Source: an uncultured bacterium
GTDB taxonomy: Bacteria > Planctomycetota > Phycisphaerae > Phycisphaerales > SM1A02
Reading direction: 5' to 3'
Assembly (NCBI GenBank): GCA_903891095.1
Contig: CAITDI010000046.1
Coordinates: 16,081 to 80,080 of the forward strand
DNA: 64,000 nucleotides
Shown: one piece after another, positions 29,653 through 39,187 of the stretch
How the letters are laid out: each line of letters begins with the position of its first letter
Numbering within the stretch: the first letter of the stretch is position 1
Notes under the pieces: generated by a model
What the model saw: the letters and a program-made list of their open reading frames with translations, nothing else
Database searches by the model: none
Told to the model about the DNA's origin: nothing
Translations under genes and position numbers: made by a program

Positions 29653-29823
29653 ACTGGGTTGGAGCTGCGGCAACCGCTTTCGCGGGTCGTCCTGCCATCA
29701 CGCCCCAAGTTCGTAGTGGTAGACGCGCCTTGCAGCGTTGCCAACCACCATTCGATTGTCTTGGCTTGTCTTGTCTAGCCTCGCATCGCGATACACGCGG
29801 CCGAGGCATCACTGCAGTAGAGC
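29615..29823 (-). ncRNA. Candidate small RNA of about 200 nt
   Basis: A promoter-like element at 29830-29858 and a strong terminator at 29611-29652 face the same way and enclose about 200 bases with no credible protein; the only long frame runs through the terminator stem. The enclosed sequence holds potential helices, such as GGCA...TGCC around a CCGCGAAAGCGG hairpin (GNRA loop). It lacks SRP, tmRNA and RNase P signatures and I could not fit it to 6S RNA. The call rests only on signal placement. Confidence 0.4.
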
Positions 29824-29829
29824 GGAGTG

Positions 29830-29858
29830 ATCACAATCTGATACTGCATTCCTGTCAA
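29830..29858 (-). promoter_or_regulatory. Predicted promoter of the candidate small RNA
   Basis: A perfect TTGACA (29853-29858, minus strand) is followed after 17 bases by TGTGAT (29830-29835). It is one of the best -35 elements in the window. Confidence 0.5.
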
Positions 29859-29976
29859 GATGGAATTGATTCAAAGCCAACAAACCCAAGTGGCGCTGGC
29901 AGTTTGAAGCGCGTTTTCACGCGGTTTTTGCCGCCCACGTGAGGTTGCCACGGCGAAGGCTCTTTGAACGCGGCAC

Positions 29977-30813
29977 TTACGCTCCGGAGTTCGAACCCAT
30001 CACGCCCAACTCTGCTTGCGTCATGCGTGCTTTGAAGACATCCAGACCCTCACCATAACCAACGCGAATTCTTGGCAGCCTGAGCAGCCCATCGGGCGTC
30101 GCAGAGTGTTCGGCGTCGGCTCGAACCGCTAAGTCGTAGCCCGCAGCAGCGGCAGCCTGCATGACATGCTCGTCGTGCGCTCCAAACGGATACGCAAGCA
30201 CACGCGCCGGATGACCGAGCTGCGCTTCGATGATGGCTCGGCTCTCGCGAAGTTCGCGATCGAGCGCTGGCTGCTGGACATCCGTCAGGCGGGGATGGGT
30301 GAGCGTGTGCGATTGCACTTCGCTGCCGTTGGCCTCGAGGTCCAGCAACTCGAGCCAGCTGATGTAGCCGCCGCCGTTTGGCGTTCGCGCAATTGCGCCG
30401 GGATAGACAAAGAGCACGCCGCGCATGCCGCGTGGCTCCAGCTCCTGATGAATCACCACGCCCTGGTACGACCAACCGTCGTCGAAGCTGATGATCACCG
30501 ACTTTGGCGCCGGCACGCGGCCAGCTTGCCGATCCGCGAGGAGCTCGCGGAAAGTGATCGTGTGATAGCCGTTGGACTTGAGCCAGTCGAGCTGTTGCGC
30601 GAAGTCGGCGGGCTTGACCACCCAATCGGACCAGCCCGGGTTCGACGGCCCCCAGTCGCCGATGTGGTGGTACATCAGGATCGGGACCGTCGGCAGCGGC
30701 TGAAGCGCAGGGCGCGCTCGATCAACGGATCCCGACAAGAGGATCGCGCAAGCCGCGGCAAGCAGGCATCGGGAGCGAATTTCGGGTGAGTGGAGGCTGC
30801 CGACAGTGCTCAT
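29977..30813 (-). CDS. Polysaccharide deacetylase family protein (CE4)
   Basis: The 278-residue product probably deacetylates an N-acetylated cell-surface sugar. A hydrophobic segment (RCLLAAACAILLSG) near residue 15 suggests export. The NodB domain shows PILMYHHIGDWG near 45, SFDDGWSY (catalytic Asp and metal Asp), SHTLTHPRL (metal His pair) and VLAYPFGAHDE. The start is uncertain: ATG 30813 places the signal segment correctly, while in-frame ATG codons at 30831 and 30873 add unlikely sequence and none has a clear Shine-Dalgarno. Confidence 0.88.
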   Translation of the reverse strand: MSTVGSLHSPEIRSRCLLAAACAILLSGSVDRARPALQPLPTVPILMYHHIGDWGPSNPGWSDWVVKPADFAQQLDWLKSNGYHTITFRELLADRQAGRVPAPKSVIISFDDGWSYQGVVIHQELEPRGMRGVLFVYPGAIARTPNGGGYISWLELLDLEANGSEVQSHTLTHPRLTDVQQPALDRELRESRAIIEAQLGHPARVLAYPFGAHDEHVMQAAAAAGYDLAVRADAEHSATPDGLLRLPRIRVGYGEGLDVFKARMTQAELGVMGSNSGA

Positions 30814-30948
30814 GTGCGATTGGCGGTGCATTGCCGCGTGCCACGCGCTGTTCCACGACCCGTACCGCGCCATCTACCGCGCGCCGTGCCGAGCGCCTGC
30901 AGGTGACGCGCAGCATCACAAGCCGGCGAAGCACACTGCAACGACCTG

Positions 30949-30980
30949 AAATGAAACGGGTCCGCCTTGCAGCGGACCCG
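30949..30980 (-). terminator. Terminator after tRNA-Val
   Basis: CGGGTCCGC / GCGGACCCG (30957-30965 and 30972-30980) form a 9-bp stem. On the minus strand it follows the tRNA by ten bases and is followed by TTTCATTTC. Confidence 0.7.
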
Positions 30981-30990
30981 AATCCTGAGT

Positions 30991-31063
30991 GAACCGTACT
31001 GGACTTGAACCAGTGACCTTCTCCGTGTCATGGAGACGCGCTAGCCAACTGCGCCAACGGTCC
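30991..31063 (-). tRNA. tRNA-Val (anticodon GAC)
   Basis: The minus strand forms a 73-base cloverleaf: acceptor GGACCGT / ACGGTTC with one G-T pair at position 2-71, D arm GCGC / GCGC, anticodon stem TCTCC / GGAGA with loop ATGACAC giving GAC, and T arm ACTGG TTCAAGT CCAGT. CCA is not encoded. Confidence 0.96.
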
Positions 31064-31162
31064 GTGGGCGAGAAGTATATCGGCGAATGCCGCCGCTGCA
31101 ACCAGTCGCAGCCGAGATTGCCGCGGCGAATCCGCCGCGTTATCCGCGACCTGCGCCCGCCG

Positions 31163-32860
31163 TCACGCGAGGCTTTCAGCCCACGCGATGCAGCGATCGA
31201 TCCGCATCAGCGCGCTCGCCTTGCCCACGAGCACAAGCGTGTCCCAGATCGGCGGGCTCACGGTCGAGCCCGAAACGCCGATCCGCAGCGGCTGCGCGAC
31301 GGAACCGATCTTGCCGGCGGCGTGCTCGGCCGCGTAGGCGTTGGCAGCGGCCTCGATCGCGTGCTGGGTCCAGTCGCCAATCCCGCCGAGGATTCCGCGC
31401 ATGGCGCGAAGGTGGTCGAGCCCCGTCTTCGCACCGTCCGCGGGTGCCGCGCCGATCCCGAGCGCCTTGCGGACATTCTTGTCGTCCACAAACGGCATCG
31501 ACGCATCGGCCGCGAGGAGGAACGCGTTGGACTTGAACGGATCGTCGAGGGTCTTCGAGCGCTCCTGGCAGGCCGTCATGAGCAGCGCGAACTTGGCCTC
31601 GCCGAGCTTGGCGAGATAGTCGGGACGGAACTGCTTGGCGTGCTCGAGGCAGCGGCGCGCAAAGTCCACGGGCGCCATGCCCGTGATCGCGTCGGTGTTG
31701 AAGGCGAGCAGCTTCACGCGGTCGAACTTGGCCGGCGTCTTCATGACGCGGTCGAGGCCGAAGCGCTGCTTGAGGAACTCGTTGTCGAACTTCTCGATGT
31801 CGTGGCCGGGGCTCCAGCCGTTGAGCGCGAGGAAGTTGCACAGCACCTCGGGCAGGTATCCCGAGCGGCGGAAGTCATCGACGTTGATCTCGGGCAGCGT
31901 GACCTTGAGCGCCTCCGCCATGCGAATCGCGCCTTCGAGATCGAGCTGGACGTTGTCGTCGGTGATCCACTTGGTCCATTCCTCGGCGCTGACCGTGCCC
32001 GCCGGAGGAGCGGTCCATCCGCGCTCCTTCACGGCCTTGCGGAGCACCTTGTCCTTGTCGCGCTTGGACATCTTGGAATCGTCGGGATTCTTGATGATCG
32101 AGAGATGCCCGTAGGTCGGGCGGCGGAAACCAAGCGCGTCCTGCAGCACCATGTGCTTCGCGGTGTTGGTGAAGTGCTCCTGCGCGCGAAGCACATGCGT
32201 GACGCCCATCAGCTCGTCGTCGACCACCACGGCGAAGTGATAGGTCGGAAAGCCGTCCTTCTTGCGGATCACGAAGTCATCGACCTCGCCCGCGGGCAGC
32301 GTCGCGTCGCCGAGGACCTCGTCGTTGATGGTGATCGCCACCTGCGGCGTGCGGAAGCGCACGACAGGCTGACGACCTTCGGCGATGAACTGGGCGCGCT
32401 GCGCGTCGCTGACCTCGCCGCGGAATCGGTAGCGGAACGCCTCCTTGCGGCTCATCGCGTCCTTGCGGAGCGCGTCGAGTTCCTCGGCGCTGTCCCACGC
32501 CTCGTAGGCCTTGCCTTCCGCGATGAGCTTCTGGCAGTAGCGGTTGTAGACCTCGAGCCGCTCGCTCTGGAAGTACGAGCCGTTCGGTCCGCCGCCCACG
32601 GTGGAGCCATCGGGCGCGACGTACTCGGGGCCTTCCTCCCAGCGGATTCCGAGCCATTCGAGGTCCTTGAGGAAGCCCACGCTCGCGGCGTCGGACGAGC
32701 GCTTCTGATCGGTGTCCTCGATGCGGATGATGAAGCTGCCGCCGCGCCCCTTGGCGAAGGCCCAGGAAAACAAGGCAGTTCGCGCGCCGCCCACGTGGAG
32801 GTGGCCGGACGGAGAGGGTGCGAAACGGGTGACGGGACGGACTTCGGTGGTGGTGGACAT
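31163..32860 (-). CDS. gltX: Glutamyl-tRNA synthetase
   Basis: The 565-residue class I synthetase charges tRNA with glutamate. The HIGH motif appears as SGHLHVGGARTALF near residue 18 and the KMSKR loop as KMSKRDKDK near 258. Compared with the usual 470-500 residues, about 60 extra residues lie just after the KMSKR loop (through TAPPAGTVSAEEWTKW) before the conserved GYLPEVLCNFLALNGWS. The anticodon-binding domain follows. No glnS is in view, so it may also serve tRNA-Gln. The gene is monocistronic and reads towards tRNA-Val. Confidence 0.96.
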   Translation of the reverse strand: MSTTTEVRPVTRFAPSPSGHLHVGGARTALFSWAFAKGRGGSFIIRIEDTDQKRSSDAASVGFLKDLEWLGIRWEEGPEYVAPDGSTVGGGPNGSYFQSERLEVYNRYCQKLIAEGKAYEAWDSAEELDALRKDAMSRKEAFRYRFRGEVSDAQRAQFIAEGRQPVVRFRTPQVAITINDEVLGDATLPAGEVDDFVIRKKDGFPTYHFAVVVDDELMGVTHVLRAQEHFTNTAKHMVLQDALGFRRPTYGHLSIIKNPDDSKMSKRDKDKVLRKAVKERGWTAPPAGTVSAEEWTKWITDDNVQLDLEGAIRMAEALKVTLPEINVDDFRRSGYLPEVLCNFLALNGWSPGHDIEKFDNEFLKQRFGLDRVMKTPAKFDRVKLLAFNTDAITGMAPVDFARRCLEHAKQFRPDYLAKLGEAKFALLMTACQERSKTLDDPFKSNAFLLAADASMPFVDDKNVRKALGIGAAPADGAKTGLDHLRAMRGILGGIGDWTQHAIEAAANAYAAEHAAGKIGSVAQPLRIGVSGSTVSPPIWDTLVLVGKASALMRIDRCIAWAESLA

Positions 32861-32955
32861 GGCGCGCTCGTGAGCCGTCGGAGGGACGGGGCGCGCAGGG
32901 TAGCGGATGCCCGATTCACGCGGTTTCCTCAGGCATTGCAGGGAAATGCGTTGAC

Positions 32956-33483
32956 ATGCGCCCCGCTCCTGCCACAGTCCTCCTTGTGTCTGAGCGCCTG
33001 GGCATCATTTCCGATACGCATGGGAAAGCTCCGAGGGCCCGCGCGGCGATCGAGCTGCTGATGGCTCGGGGCGCCACGCGCATCGTGCATCTGGGCGATG
33101 TCGGCAGCGAGGCGGTGCTCGACCTGCTCGCGGGCATCGAGTCCACGGTGGTCTTCGGCAACTGCGACGACGAACGAAGCCTCGCGCGCTACGCGCAACA
33201 CCTCGGTCTGCACGTCGTGCATCCCGGCGCGATCATCGAGATCAAGCAGGGCGCGCGCCACGTCCGTGTCGGCATCACGCACGGCCATCTCGAGGACGAG
33301 GTCTGCCGCCTGCTCGAGTCGCGGGTGGACATTCTGCTCCACGGCCATTCGCACGCGATCCGCGATGAGCTCGTCGGCGCCACGCGCGTCATGAATCCCG
33401 GCGCGCTCCACCGTGCGGCGCGCTACACCGCCCTGCTGCTCGACCCCGCCACCGGACACGCCGAGTGGGTCGAAGTCGAGTAG
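32956..33483 (+). CDS. YfcE-type metallophosphoesterase
   Basis: The 175-residue protein is a calcineurin-like phosphodiesterase with a two-metal site: ISDTHG, HLGDVGS, GNCDDE, THGH, HGHSH and NPGAL, all in the expected order. Such enzymes hydrolyse phosphodiesters; the natural substrate is unknown. A TTGACA sequence overlaps the ATG at 32956, and a GTG at 32986 would start the protein as VSERLGIISDTHG, which fits the family better. The true start may thus be 32986. The next gene follows after 41 bases. Confidence 0.9.
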   Translation: MRPAPATVLLVSERLGIISDTHGKAPRARAAIELLMARGATRIVHLGDVGSEAVLDLLAGIESTVVFGNCDDERSLARYAQHLGLHVVHPGAIIEIKQGARHVRVGITHGHLEDEVCRLLESRVDILLHGHSHAIRDELVGATRVMNPGALHRAARYTALLLDPATGHAEWVEVE

Positions 33484-33524
33484 CGCGACGAAACCAAGCG
33501 AAGTTGGCCGACGAAAGCGCGCGG

Positions 33525-33968
33525 ATGCAAGCGGTGCTCCTGGCCAACGTGTTCGCAACGTGCTTCATGACCGGGCTCATCTGGTTCGTGCAGGTCGTGC
33601 ACTACCCGCTGTTCGCGGCGGTCGGCGAGGCCGAGTTCCCGAGCTACTCCCGCGCGCATCAGTTCCGAACGACGCTGGTCGTGGGCCCCGTCATGCTCGT
33701 CGAGGCGCTCACCGCCCTGCTGCTTGCGCTGGATGTGCCAGCCGGCACGCCGCCGACGCTTGCCTGGATTGGCGTGGCGCTGCTCGCGATCGTCTGGATC
33801 AGCACGGCAGCGCTGCAGGTTCCTGCGCACACCCGGCTCTTGACGGGACTCGACGGCAGCGTGGTTCGGCGGCTGGTCGCGTCGAACTGGATCCGCACGA
33901 TCGCGTGGAGCGCGCGTGCGATCGTCGCCATCGCGATGCTGGCGCTGGCGATGCGCCACGAGAGTTGA
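33525..33968 (+). CDS. Four-helix membrane protein of unknown function
   Basis: The 147-residue protein has four predicted membrane helices. Conserved-looking features are TGLIWFVQVVHYPLF near residue 18, FRTTLVVGPVMLVEAL, STAALQVPAHTRLL and LVASNWIRTIAWSARA, a pattern I associate with an uncharacterised bacterial membrane family. The ATG at 33525 is chosen because conserved sequence begins there. It may be co-transcribed with the phosphoesterase. Confidence 0.7.
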   Translation: MQAVLLANVFATCFMTGLIWFVQVVHYPLFAAVGEAEFPSYSRAHQFRTTLVVGPVMLVEALTALLLALDVPAGTPPTLAWIGVALLAIVWISTAALQVPAHTRLLTGLDGSVVRRLVASNWIRTIAWSARAIVAIAMLALAMRHES

Positions 33969-34032
33969 AGAGGGACGAAGCGGGATGAAGTCGCGCGCAT
34001 CCGCGCATGCGGAAACCCGCTAGATTCCCGTG

Positions 34033-35223
34033 ATGAGCCACACGAATCCGCACGACTGGCAGCGCGTCGAACTCTTCGGATGGACCGGCAGCTCCATCGT
34101 GAACCGACGATGCGAGTCGATCGAGGAAGCCACCTCGTCGCTCCGCGAGTTCCAGTTCGCGTGGATCGACATCGAAGGAGTCTCCTCGGCGGAATGCGTG
34201 TCCGAGCTCGAAACCGCGATGTCCATCCCCCCGCTCGCCAGCGACACGCTGATCGACGGCGTGCGCAGGCCCGGCGCGGATGACTTCGACGACCTGACCA
34301 TCGTGACGATGCGATGCCACCTGCCCTCGGGAGTCTCGGAGTTCATCGACTTCCTGCTGACCACGAAGGTGCTGGTCACGATCCAGGAGAAGATCGGCGG
34401 AGATGTCTTCGACTCCATCCGCGAACGCATGCGCGCACAGAGCCGCCACCTGCTGCGCGCGGACGCGAACATGGTGTTCCTGCTGCTCGCCCGCGCCGTG
34501 TGCGATGGCTACAAGCCGGTGCTTTCGGCGTACAGCGAGAGCCTGGAGAAGTTCGAGCGCGTTCTCGTTCGTCGCCCCGACTCGTCGATGCTCGACCGCA
34601 TCCACGAGCATCGTCGGCAGCTGCTCTTCCTGCGACAGGGGCTGGCGCCGCTCCACGCAGCGCTCGGCAGCATGCAGGGCGCCCTCGGCTCGCGCGGCCA
34701 GCACGCGAAGGACGCATGGAACCGCATGGCCGCGCTGCGCGAGGTGCAGGACGAGGTCGGCGCGCTGCTCGACGTCGTGGAGTTCCAGACCGACAGCGCG
34801 CAACACCTGCTGGACCTCTATCTCAATGCCGCAGGCATGCGCCTGAATGAAATCGTGCGGGTGCTGACGATCATCAGCGTGATCTTCATGCCGTTGACGC
34901 TCATCGCGGGCATCTACGGCATGAACTTCGGCGGCGAGGGCCCGTTCCAGATGCCCGAATTGCGCTGGCAGTACGGGTATCCGTTCGCTCTGGGGCTCAT
35001 GGTCACGTGCGCTTCGGGGCTTCTGTACTTCTTCTGGCAGCGCGGCTGGATCGGGGATCCGCTCACGCGGAAGAAGGCGAATCAGTCGGTTGCCGAGCGG
35101 TTCGTCCCTGGAGCTGCGGAGATCGGATCGACGTGGCCCATGTCGCTCATCCTGTCGCGTCGGCAGACAAAGCACCCCCGAGATGGCCACTCGGGAAAGT
35201 TCGCACGGAAAATCACCGAATAG
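34033..35223 (+). CDS. CorA-family divalent cation transporter
   Basis: The 396-residue protein has the CorA design: a large N-terminal cytoplasmic domain with a long helix (residues about 120-270), then two membrane helices at about 280-300 and 320-340. The pore signature YGMNFGG is at the end of the first helix, followed by the MPEL-like loop QMPELRW. It may carry magnesium or, as in ZntB, zinc. A tail of about 50 polar residues follows the last helix, longer than in typical CorA. Start at ATG 34033, directly after an in-frame GTG. Confidence 0.9.
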   Translation: MSHTNPHDWQRVELFGWTGSSIVNRRCESIEEATSSLREFQFAWIDIEGVSSAECVSELETAMSIPPLASDTLIDGVRRPGADDFDDLTIVTMRCHLPSGVSEFIDFLLTTKVLVTIQEKIGGDVFDSIRERMRAQSRHLLRADANMVFLLLARAVCDGYKPVLSAYSESLEKFERVLVRRPDSSMLDRIHEHRRQLLFLRQGLAPLHAALGSMQGALGSRGQHAKDAWNRMAALREVQDEVGALLDVVEFQTDSAQHLLDLYLNAAGMRLNEIVRVLTIISVIFMPLTLIAGIYGMNFGGEGPFQMPELRWQYGYPFALGLMVTCASGLLYFFWQRGWIGDPLTRKKANQSVAERFVPGAAEIGSTWPMSLILSRRQTKHPRDGHSGKFARKITE

Positions 35224-35384
35224 GGGCGGAACGCGCCCTTGCGGGCTGCTGCTTTCCGTCCGATACTCGCCGCTTGGTTTGAGGGCGCCCTCAGGCCAAG
35301 TCGCACCCGACTTGCGGGACAAAAATCATGCACTCCGGCAACTCATCCCGTTCGGCTTTCGATTCGATTTCCAAGGACCCGTCG

Positions 35385-37499
35385 ATGCCCCATCGCGCTT
35401 CTGATTCATTCGGTTCTCTCGTGTTCGCAGGCGACGTCATGCTCAAGCGGCTTCCGCCTGACGTGTTCATGAACCTGCAGCGCACGGTGAAGAACGGCTC
35501 GCCGCTCGACCCGGCGATCGCCAACACCGTCGCCAGCGCGATGAAGGACTGGGCGCTCGAGCACGGCGCGACCCACTACTGCCACTGGTTCCAGCCGCTC
35601 ACCGGCACGACCGCTGAGAAGCACGACGCGTTCCTCTCGACGACCTCCGATGGCGGCGCGATCGAGAAGTTCAGCGGCTCGCAGCTCATCCAGGGCGAGC
35701 CCGACGCGTCGAGCTTCCCGAACGGCGGCATCCGCGACACGTACGAGGCCCGCGGCTACACCGCGTGGGACGCGACGAGCCCGGCGTTCCTCTATCGCTC
35801 GGGCGCGCAGACCACGCTGTGCATCCCGACCGTGTTCGTGAGCTACACGGGCGAGGCGCTCGACAAGAAGACCCCGCTTCTCCGCTCGATCCAGGCCGTC
35901 GCGAAGCACGCGATGCGCATCCTCAAGATCTTCGGCGCGGATCAGGGCGTGAACATCATCACCACCCTCGGCGTCGAGCAGGAGTACTTCCTCGTCGACA
36001 CCGAGCTCGCGTCGCAGCGCCCCGATCTCACGATCTGCGGCCGCGCGCTCGTCGGCGCTCCGGCGCCGAAGGGCCAGCAGCTCGAGGACCACTACTTCGG
36101 CGCGATCCCGCAGCGCGTGATCGAGTTCATGGCCGAGGTCGAGCAGCGCCTGTTCGAGCTCGGCGTGCCGGTCAAGACCCGTCACAACGAGGTCGCCCCG
36201 GGGCAGTTCGAGATCGCACCGACCTTCGAGAACGCCAACGTCGCCGTCGATCACCAGATGATCACGATGAGCGTGCTCAAGGAGACCGCCGAGCGCCACG
36301 GATTCATGTGCCTCCTGCACGAGAAGCCGTTCGCGGGCGTCAACGGCTCGGGCAAGCACAACAACTGGTCGATCGCCACCGACACCGGCATCAACCTGCT
36401 TGATCCGCGCGACGACACGCACACCAACATGCAGTTCCTCACGATCCTCTGCGCGGTCATCCGCGCGGTGGACACGCACGCGGAGCTCCTCCGCGGCTCG
36501 ATCGCGAGCGCTGCCAACGATCACCGTCTCGGCGCGAACGAAGCGCCGCCGGCGATCATGTCGATCTTCCTCGGCGACATGCTGACCGACATCCTCGATC
36601 AGCTCGAGTCGGGCAACCCGAAGAAGACCATGAAGGGCGGCGCGCTCGAGCTCGGCGCCACCACGCTGCCGCAGCTTCCGAAGCACACCAGCGACCGCAA
36701 CCGCACCTCGCCGTTCGCCTTCACGGGCAACAAGTTCGAGTTCCGCGCGGTCGGCTCGAGCGCATCGGTCGCGTGGCCGAACACCGTGCTCAACACGATC
36801 ATCGCCGACAGCCTCGACTTCATGGCCACGCAGCTCGAGAAGCGCGCGGGCAAGAACCCGACGCAGGCGAAGCTCGAGTCGGCCGTGAAGAGCCTGCTCA
36901 AGGAAGTCGTCAAGGAGCACCGCCGCGTCTGCTTCGACGGCGACGGCTACTCGAAGGCGTGGCATGACGAGGCCAAGAAGCGCGGCCTCCCGAACCACAC
37001 CTCGACCGCGGACGCGATCGCGTGCTTCGGCTCGAAGTCGGCGACCGAGCTCTTCTCGCGCTACGGCGTCCTCTCGAAGCGCGAGCTCGAGGCGCGCTAC
37101 GGCGTCATGGTCGAGCAGTACATCAAGATCCTGCGCATCGAGTCGCGCACGCTGCAGTCGATGGTTCGCACCGCGATCCTTCCCTGCGCGACGCGCTTCC
37201 AGGCCGAGCTCGCCGATGCGGTGGGCGCGACCATGGCGTGCGACATCGAGTGCCCCGGCACTTCCGCGCTGCTGCGCGAGGTCGTCGGCCAGGTCGAGGC
37301 GCTGCGCACCGCCGTCGCGAAGCTCGAGAAGGCCGAGCAGTTCCACGGCGATCACGAGAAGGAGGCTCGCCACTACCGCGACGTCCTCGTTCCCGCGATG
37401 CTCGATGTGCGCCGTCTCTGCGACGGCCTCGAGAAGGTCATGCCCGCGGACCTCTACCCGCTGCCGACCTTCGCGGAACTGCTGTTCTCGACGCGCTGA
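35385..37499 (+). CDS. glnN: Glutamine synthetase type III
   Basis: The 704-residue enzyme makes glutamine from glutamate, ammonia and ATP. Type III is marked by its size and by motifs such as [34 protein letters not shown] and [19 protein letters not shown] (type III ATP/glutamate site). AAGGA lies seven bases before the ATG at 35385, so I prefer it to 35328. The 160-base leader contains short dyads but no riboswitch I recognise. A UUCG-type terminator follows. Confidence 0.95.
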   Translation: MPHRASDSFGSLVFAGDVMLKRLPPDVFMNLQRTVKNGSPLDPAIANTVASAMKDWALEHGATHYCHWFQPLTGTTAEKHDAFLSTTSDGGAIEKFSGSQLIQGEPDASSFPNGGIRDTYEARGYTAWDATSPAFLYRSGAQTTLCIPTVFVSYTGEALDKKTPLLRSIQAVAKHAMRILKIFGADQGVNIITTLGVEQEYFLVDTELASQRPDLTICGRALVGAPAPKGQQLEDHYFGAIPQRVIEFMAEVEQRLFELGVPVKTRHNEVAPGQFEIAPTFENANVAVDHQMITMSVLKETAERHGFMCLLHEKPFAGVNGSGKHNNWSIATDTGINLLDPRDDTHTNMQFLTILCAVIRAVDTHAELLRGSIASAANDHRLGANEAPPAIMSIFLGDMLTDILDQLESGNPKKTMKGGALELGATTLPQLPKHTSDRNRTSPFAFTGNKFEFRAVGSSASVAWPNTVLNTIIADSLDFMATQLEKRAGKNPTQAKLESAVKSLLKEVVKEHRRVCFDGDGYSKAWHDEAKKRGLPNHTSTADAIACFGSKSATELFSRYGVLSKRELEARYGVMVEQYIKILRIESRTLQSMVRTAILPCATRFQAELADAVGATMACDIECPGTSALLREVVGQVEALRTAVAKLEKAEQFHGDHEKEARHYRDVLVPAMLDVRRLCDGLEKVMPADLYPLPTFAELLFSTR

Positions 37500-37536
37500 G
37501 CGCGACGACGGCATCTGGATCGTTCCTTGCATCTCC

Positions 37537-37572
37537 CGCCGGCAGGTCTTCGGACCTGCCGGCGTTGCTTTT
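37537..37572 (+). terminator. Intrinsic terminator of glnN
   Basis: A perfect 12-bp stem (37537-37548 with 37553-37564) closes a TTCG tetraloop and is followed by TTGCTTTT. Confidence 0.88.
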
Positions 37573-37637
37573 GCCGCGGGTCGGTCCGTCGCGGGTTGCC
37601 CGTGGCGCAGATTCTCCTCGGACACGCGTCCGCGCGT

Positions 37638-37666
37638 TTCGCCGTCGGCCCAAAGCCCTGTATACT
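37638..37666 (+). promoter_or_regulatory. Predicted promoter of tig
   Basis: TTCGCC (37638-37643) and TATACT (37661-37666) are 17 bases apart, 50 bases upstream of the tig start. Confidence 0.5.
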
Positions 37667-37723
37667 TCGCCCCCTTCCCTGCACCTTGAGCCCCGAGTTT
37701 GGGGCCCTTGACGGAATTCAACC

Positions 37724-39112
37724 ATGGCAACCGCGACCGACACCCAGCTCGACGTTCAGATCTCGATCACCGAAACCGCACCCTGCACGAAGCGCATCGC
37801 GATCTCCGTGCCCGCCCGCGCGGTGGATGAGCGTCTCGAGACCGCCATGCAGGCGTTCATGAACGACGCGGCCGTGCCCGGCTTCCGCAAGGGCAAGGCC
37901 CCTCGCGCTCTCGTCGAGAAGCGCGTCGGCGGCGCTCTGATCAACGAGACTCGCAATCAGGTCATGTCCGAGGCCTACTCCAAGGCCATCGAGGACAACA
38001 AGCTGCGCCCGATCAGCGAGCCGCGCCCCGTCGAGGGCGAGGCCGCTCCCGAGCTCGCTCGCGGCAAGGACTTCAAGTTCAACATCGAGATCGAAGTCGC
38101 CCCCGACTTCGCGATCCCCGACTTCGGCACCATCGAGGTGAAGAAGCCGACGATCGAGGTCGGCGCTGAGCACATCGACGGCGAGATCCTCCGCCAGAGC
38201 TACCGCTGGGGCACGCCGGCCCGCATCGACGGTCCGTTCGAGCACCTCGACCGCATGCTCGGTCACGCCACCGTCGTGGTCGAAGGCCGCGATGGCAACT
38301 ACTTCGAGACCGACAAGGCGCTCTGCGTCGTGCCGGCCAAGGAAGATGAAGGCAAGGGCGCCCTGCTCGGCCTCATGATCGACAGCCTCGACAAGGAACT
38401 GCTCGGCAAGAAGCCCGGCGACACCGTGGTCATCAAGACCACTGGCGCCGCTGGCCATGAGCGCGAGGAACTCCGCGGCAAGGCGATCACGATCACCTAC
38501 AAGATCACCGAAGCCGAACGCGTCGCGCCGCGCACCAACAAGGAACTCGCCGAGATGTTCGGCGTGGAGTCCGAGGAGATCTTCCGCGAGCAGATCAAGG
38601 ACGCGCTCGAGCAGCGCCGCGACGGCGAGCAGCGCGCCGCGATGCGCGAGCAGATCGGCGAGCAGCTGGTCGGCATGGTCGACTTCGCGCTTCCGTCGAA
38701 GCTCACCGAGCAGCAGGCCTCGCGCACGCTCGAGCAGCAGCGCATGGAAATGCTCTCGCGCGGCATGGACCCGGCCGCCGTCGAGAACCGCCTTGCGGAA
38801 CTCCGCGGCACCAGCGAGAAGGCTGCGAAGGATCGCCTCAAGCTCTTCTTCATCATGGCGCGTCTCGCCGAGCACTTCGGCGTCCAGGTCACCGAGCAGG
38901 AGCTCAATGGCCGCATCTCGCTCATGGCCGCGCAGCAGAACATGCGCCCCGAGCAGATGCGCCAGGAGATCGAGAAGTCCGGCCGCATGAGCGAGGTCAT
39001 CACGATCATCCGCGACGCGAAGGTCAGCGACCGCATCATCTCGCAGGCGAAGGTCACCGACATCGCCGCCGAAGAGTGGAACAAGATGGTCGAAGCCCGC
39101 GCGAAGGGCTGA
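37724..39112 (+). CDS. tig: Trigger factor
   Basis: The 462-residue ribosome-associated chaperone meets nascent chains at the tunnel exit. The ribosome-binding signature VPGFRKGKAPRALVEKR lies near residue 51. A divergent FKBP-like domain spans about 160-255 and the helical C-terminal arms follow. Length is normal. In many genomes tig is followed by clpP and clpX; here a small gene and clpX follow, with no clpP. Confidence 0.95.
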   Translation: MATATDTQLDVQISITETAPCTKRIAISVPARAVDERLETAMQAFMNDAAVPGFRKGKAPRALVEKRVGGALINETRNQVMSEAYSKAIEDNKLRPISEPRPVEGEAAPELARGKDFKFNIEIEVAPDFAIPDFGTIEVKKPTIEVGAEHIDGEILRQSYRWGTPARIDGPFEHLDRMLGHATVVVEGRDGNYFETDKALCVVPAKEDEGKGALLGLMIDSLDKELLGKKPGDTVVIKTTGAAGHEREELRGKAITITYKITEAERVAPRTNKELAEMFGVESEEIFREQIKDALEQRRDGEQRAAMREQIGEQLVGMVDFALPSKLTEQQASRTLEQQRMEMLSRGMDPAAVENRLAELRGTSEKAAKDRLKLFFIMARLAEHFGVQVTEQELNGRISLMAAQQNMRPEQMRQEIEKSGRMSEVITIIRDAKVSDRIISQAKVTDIAAEEWNKMVEARAKG

Positions 39113-39130
39113 TGCGTCAAGCATTCAAGC

Positions 39131-39172
39131 AAGACCCGAAGGATCGCACCCGCGTCCTTCGGGTCTTGTCGT
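39131..39172 (+). terminator. Hairpin after tig
   Basis: A 13-bp perfect stem (39131-39143 with 39155-39167) with an 11-base loop lies 19 bases after tig. The following GTCGTAAG is not a U tract, so termination may be weak. Confidence 0.55.
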
Positions 39173-39187
39173 AAGATCGCCAAACCA

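Noticed and set aside
29507..29812. Basic 101-residue minus-strand frame within the candidate small RNA
   Set aside because: It reads straight through the strong terminator stem, has no ribosome site and has low-complexity Pro/Gly/Arg content.
29900..29936. Second terminator on the plus strand (CGCGT-TTTC-ACGCG followed by GTTTTT)
   Set aside because: The stem is only five base pairs and no plus-strand gene ends upstream within 700 bases, so I did not list it as a feature.
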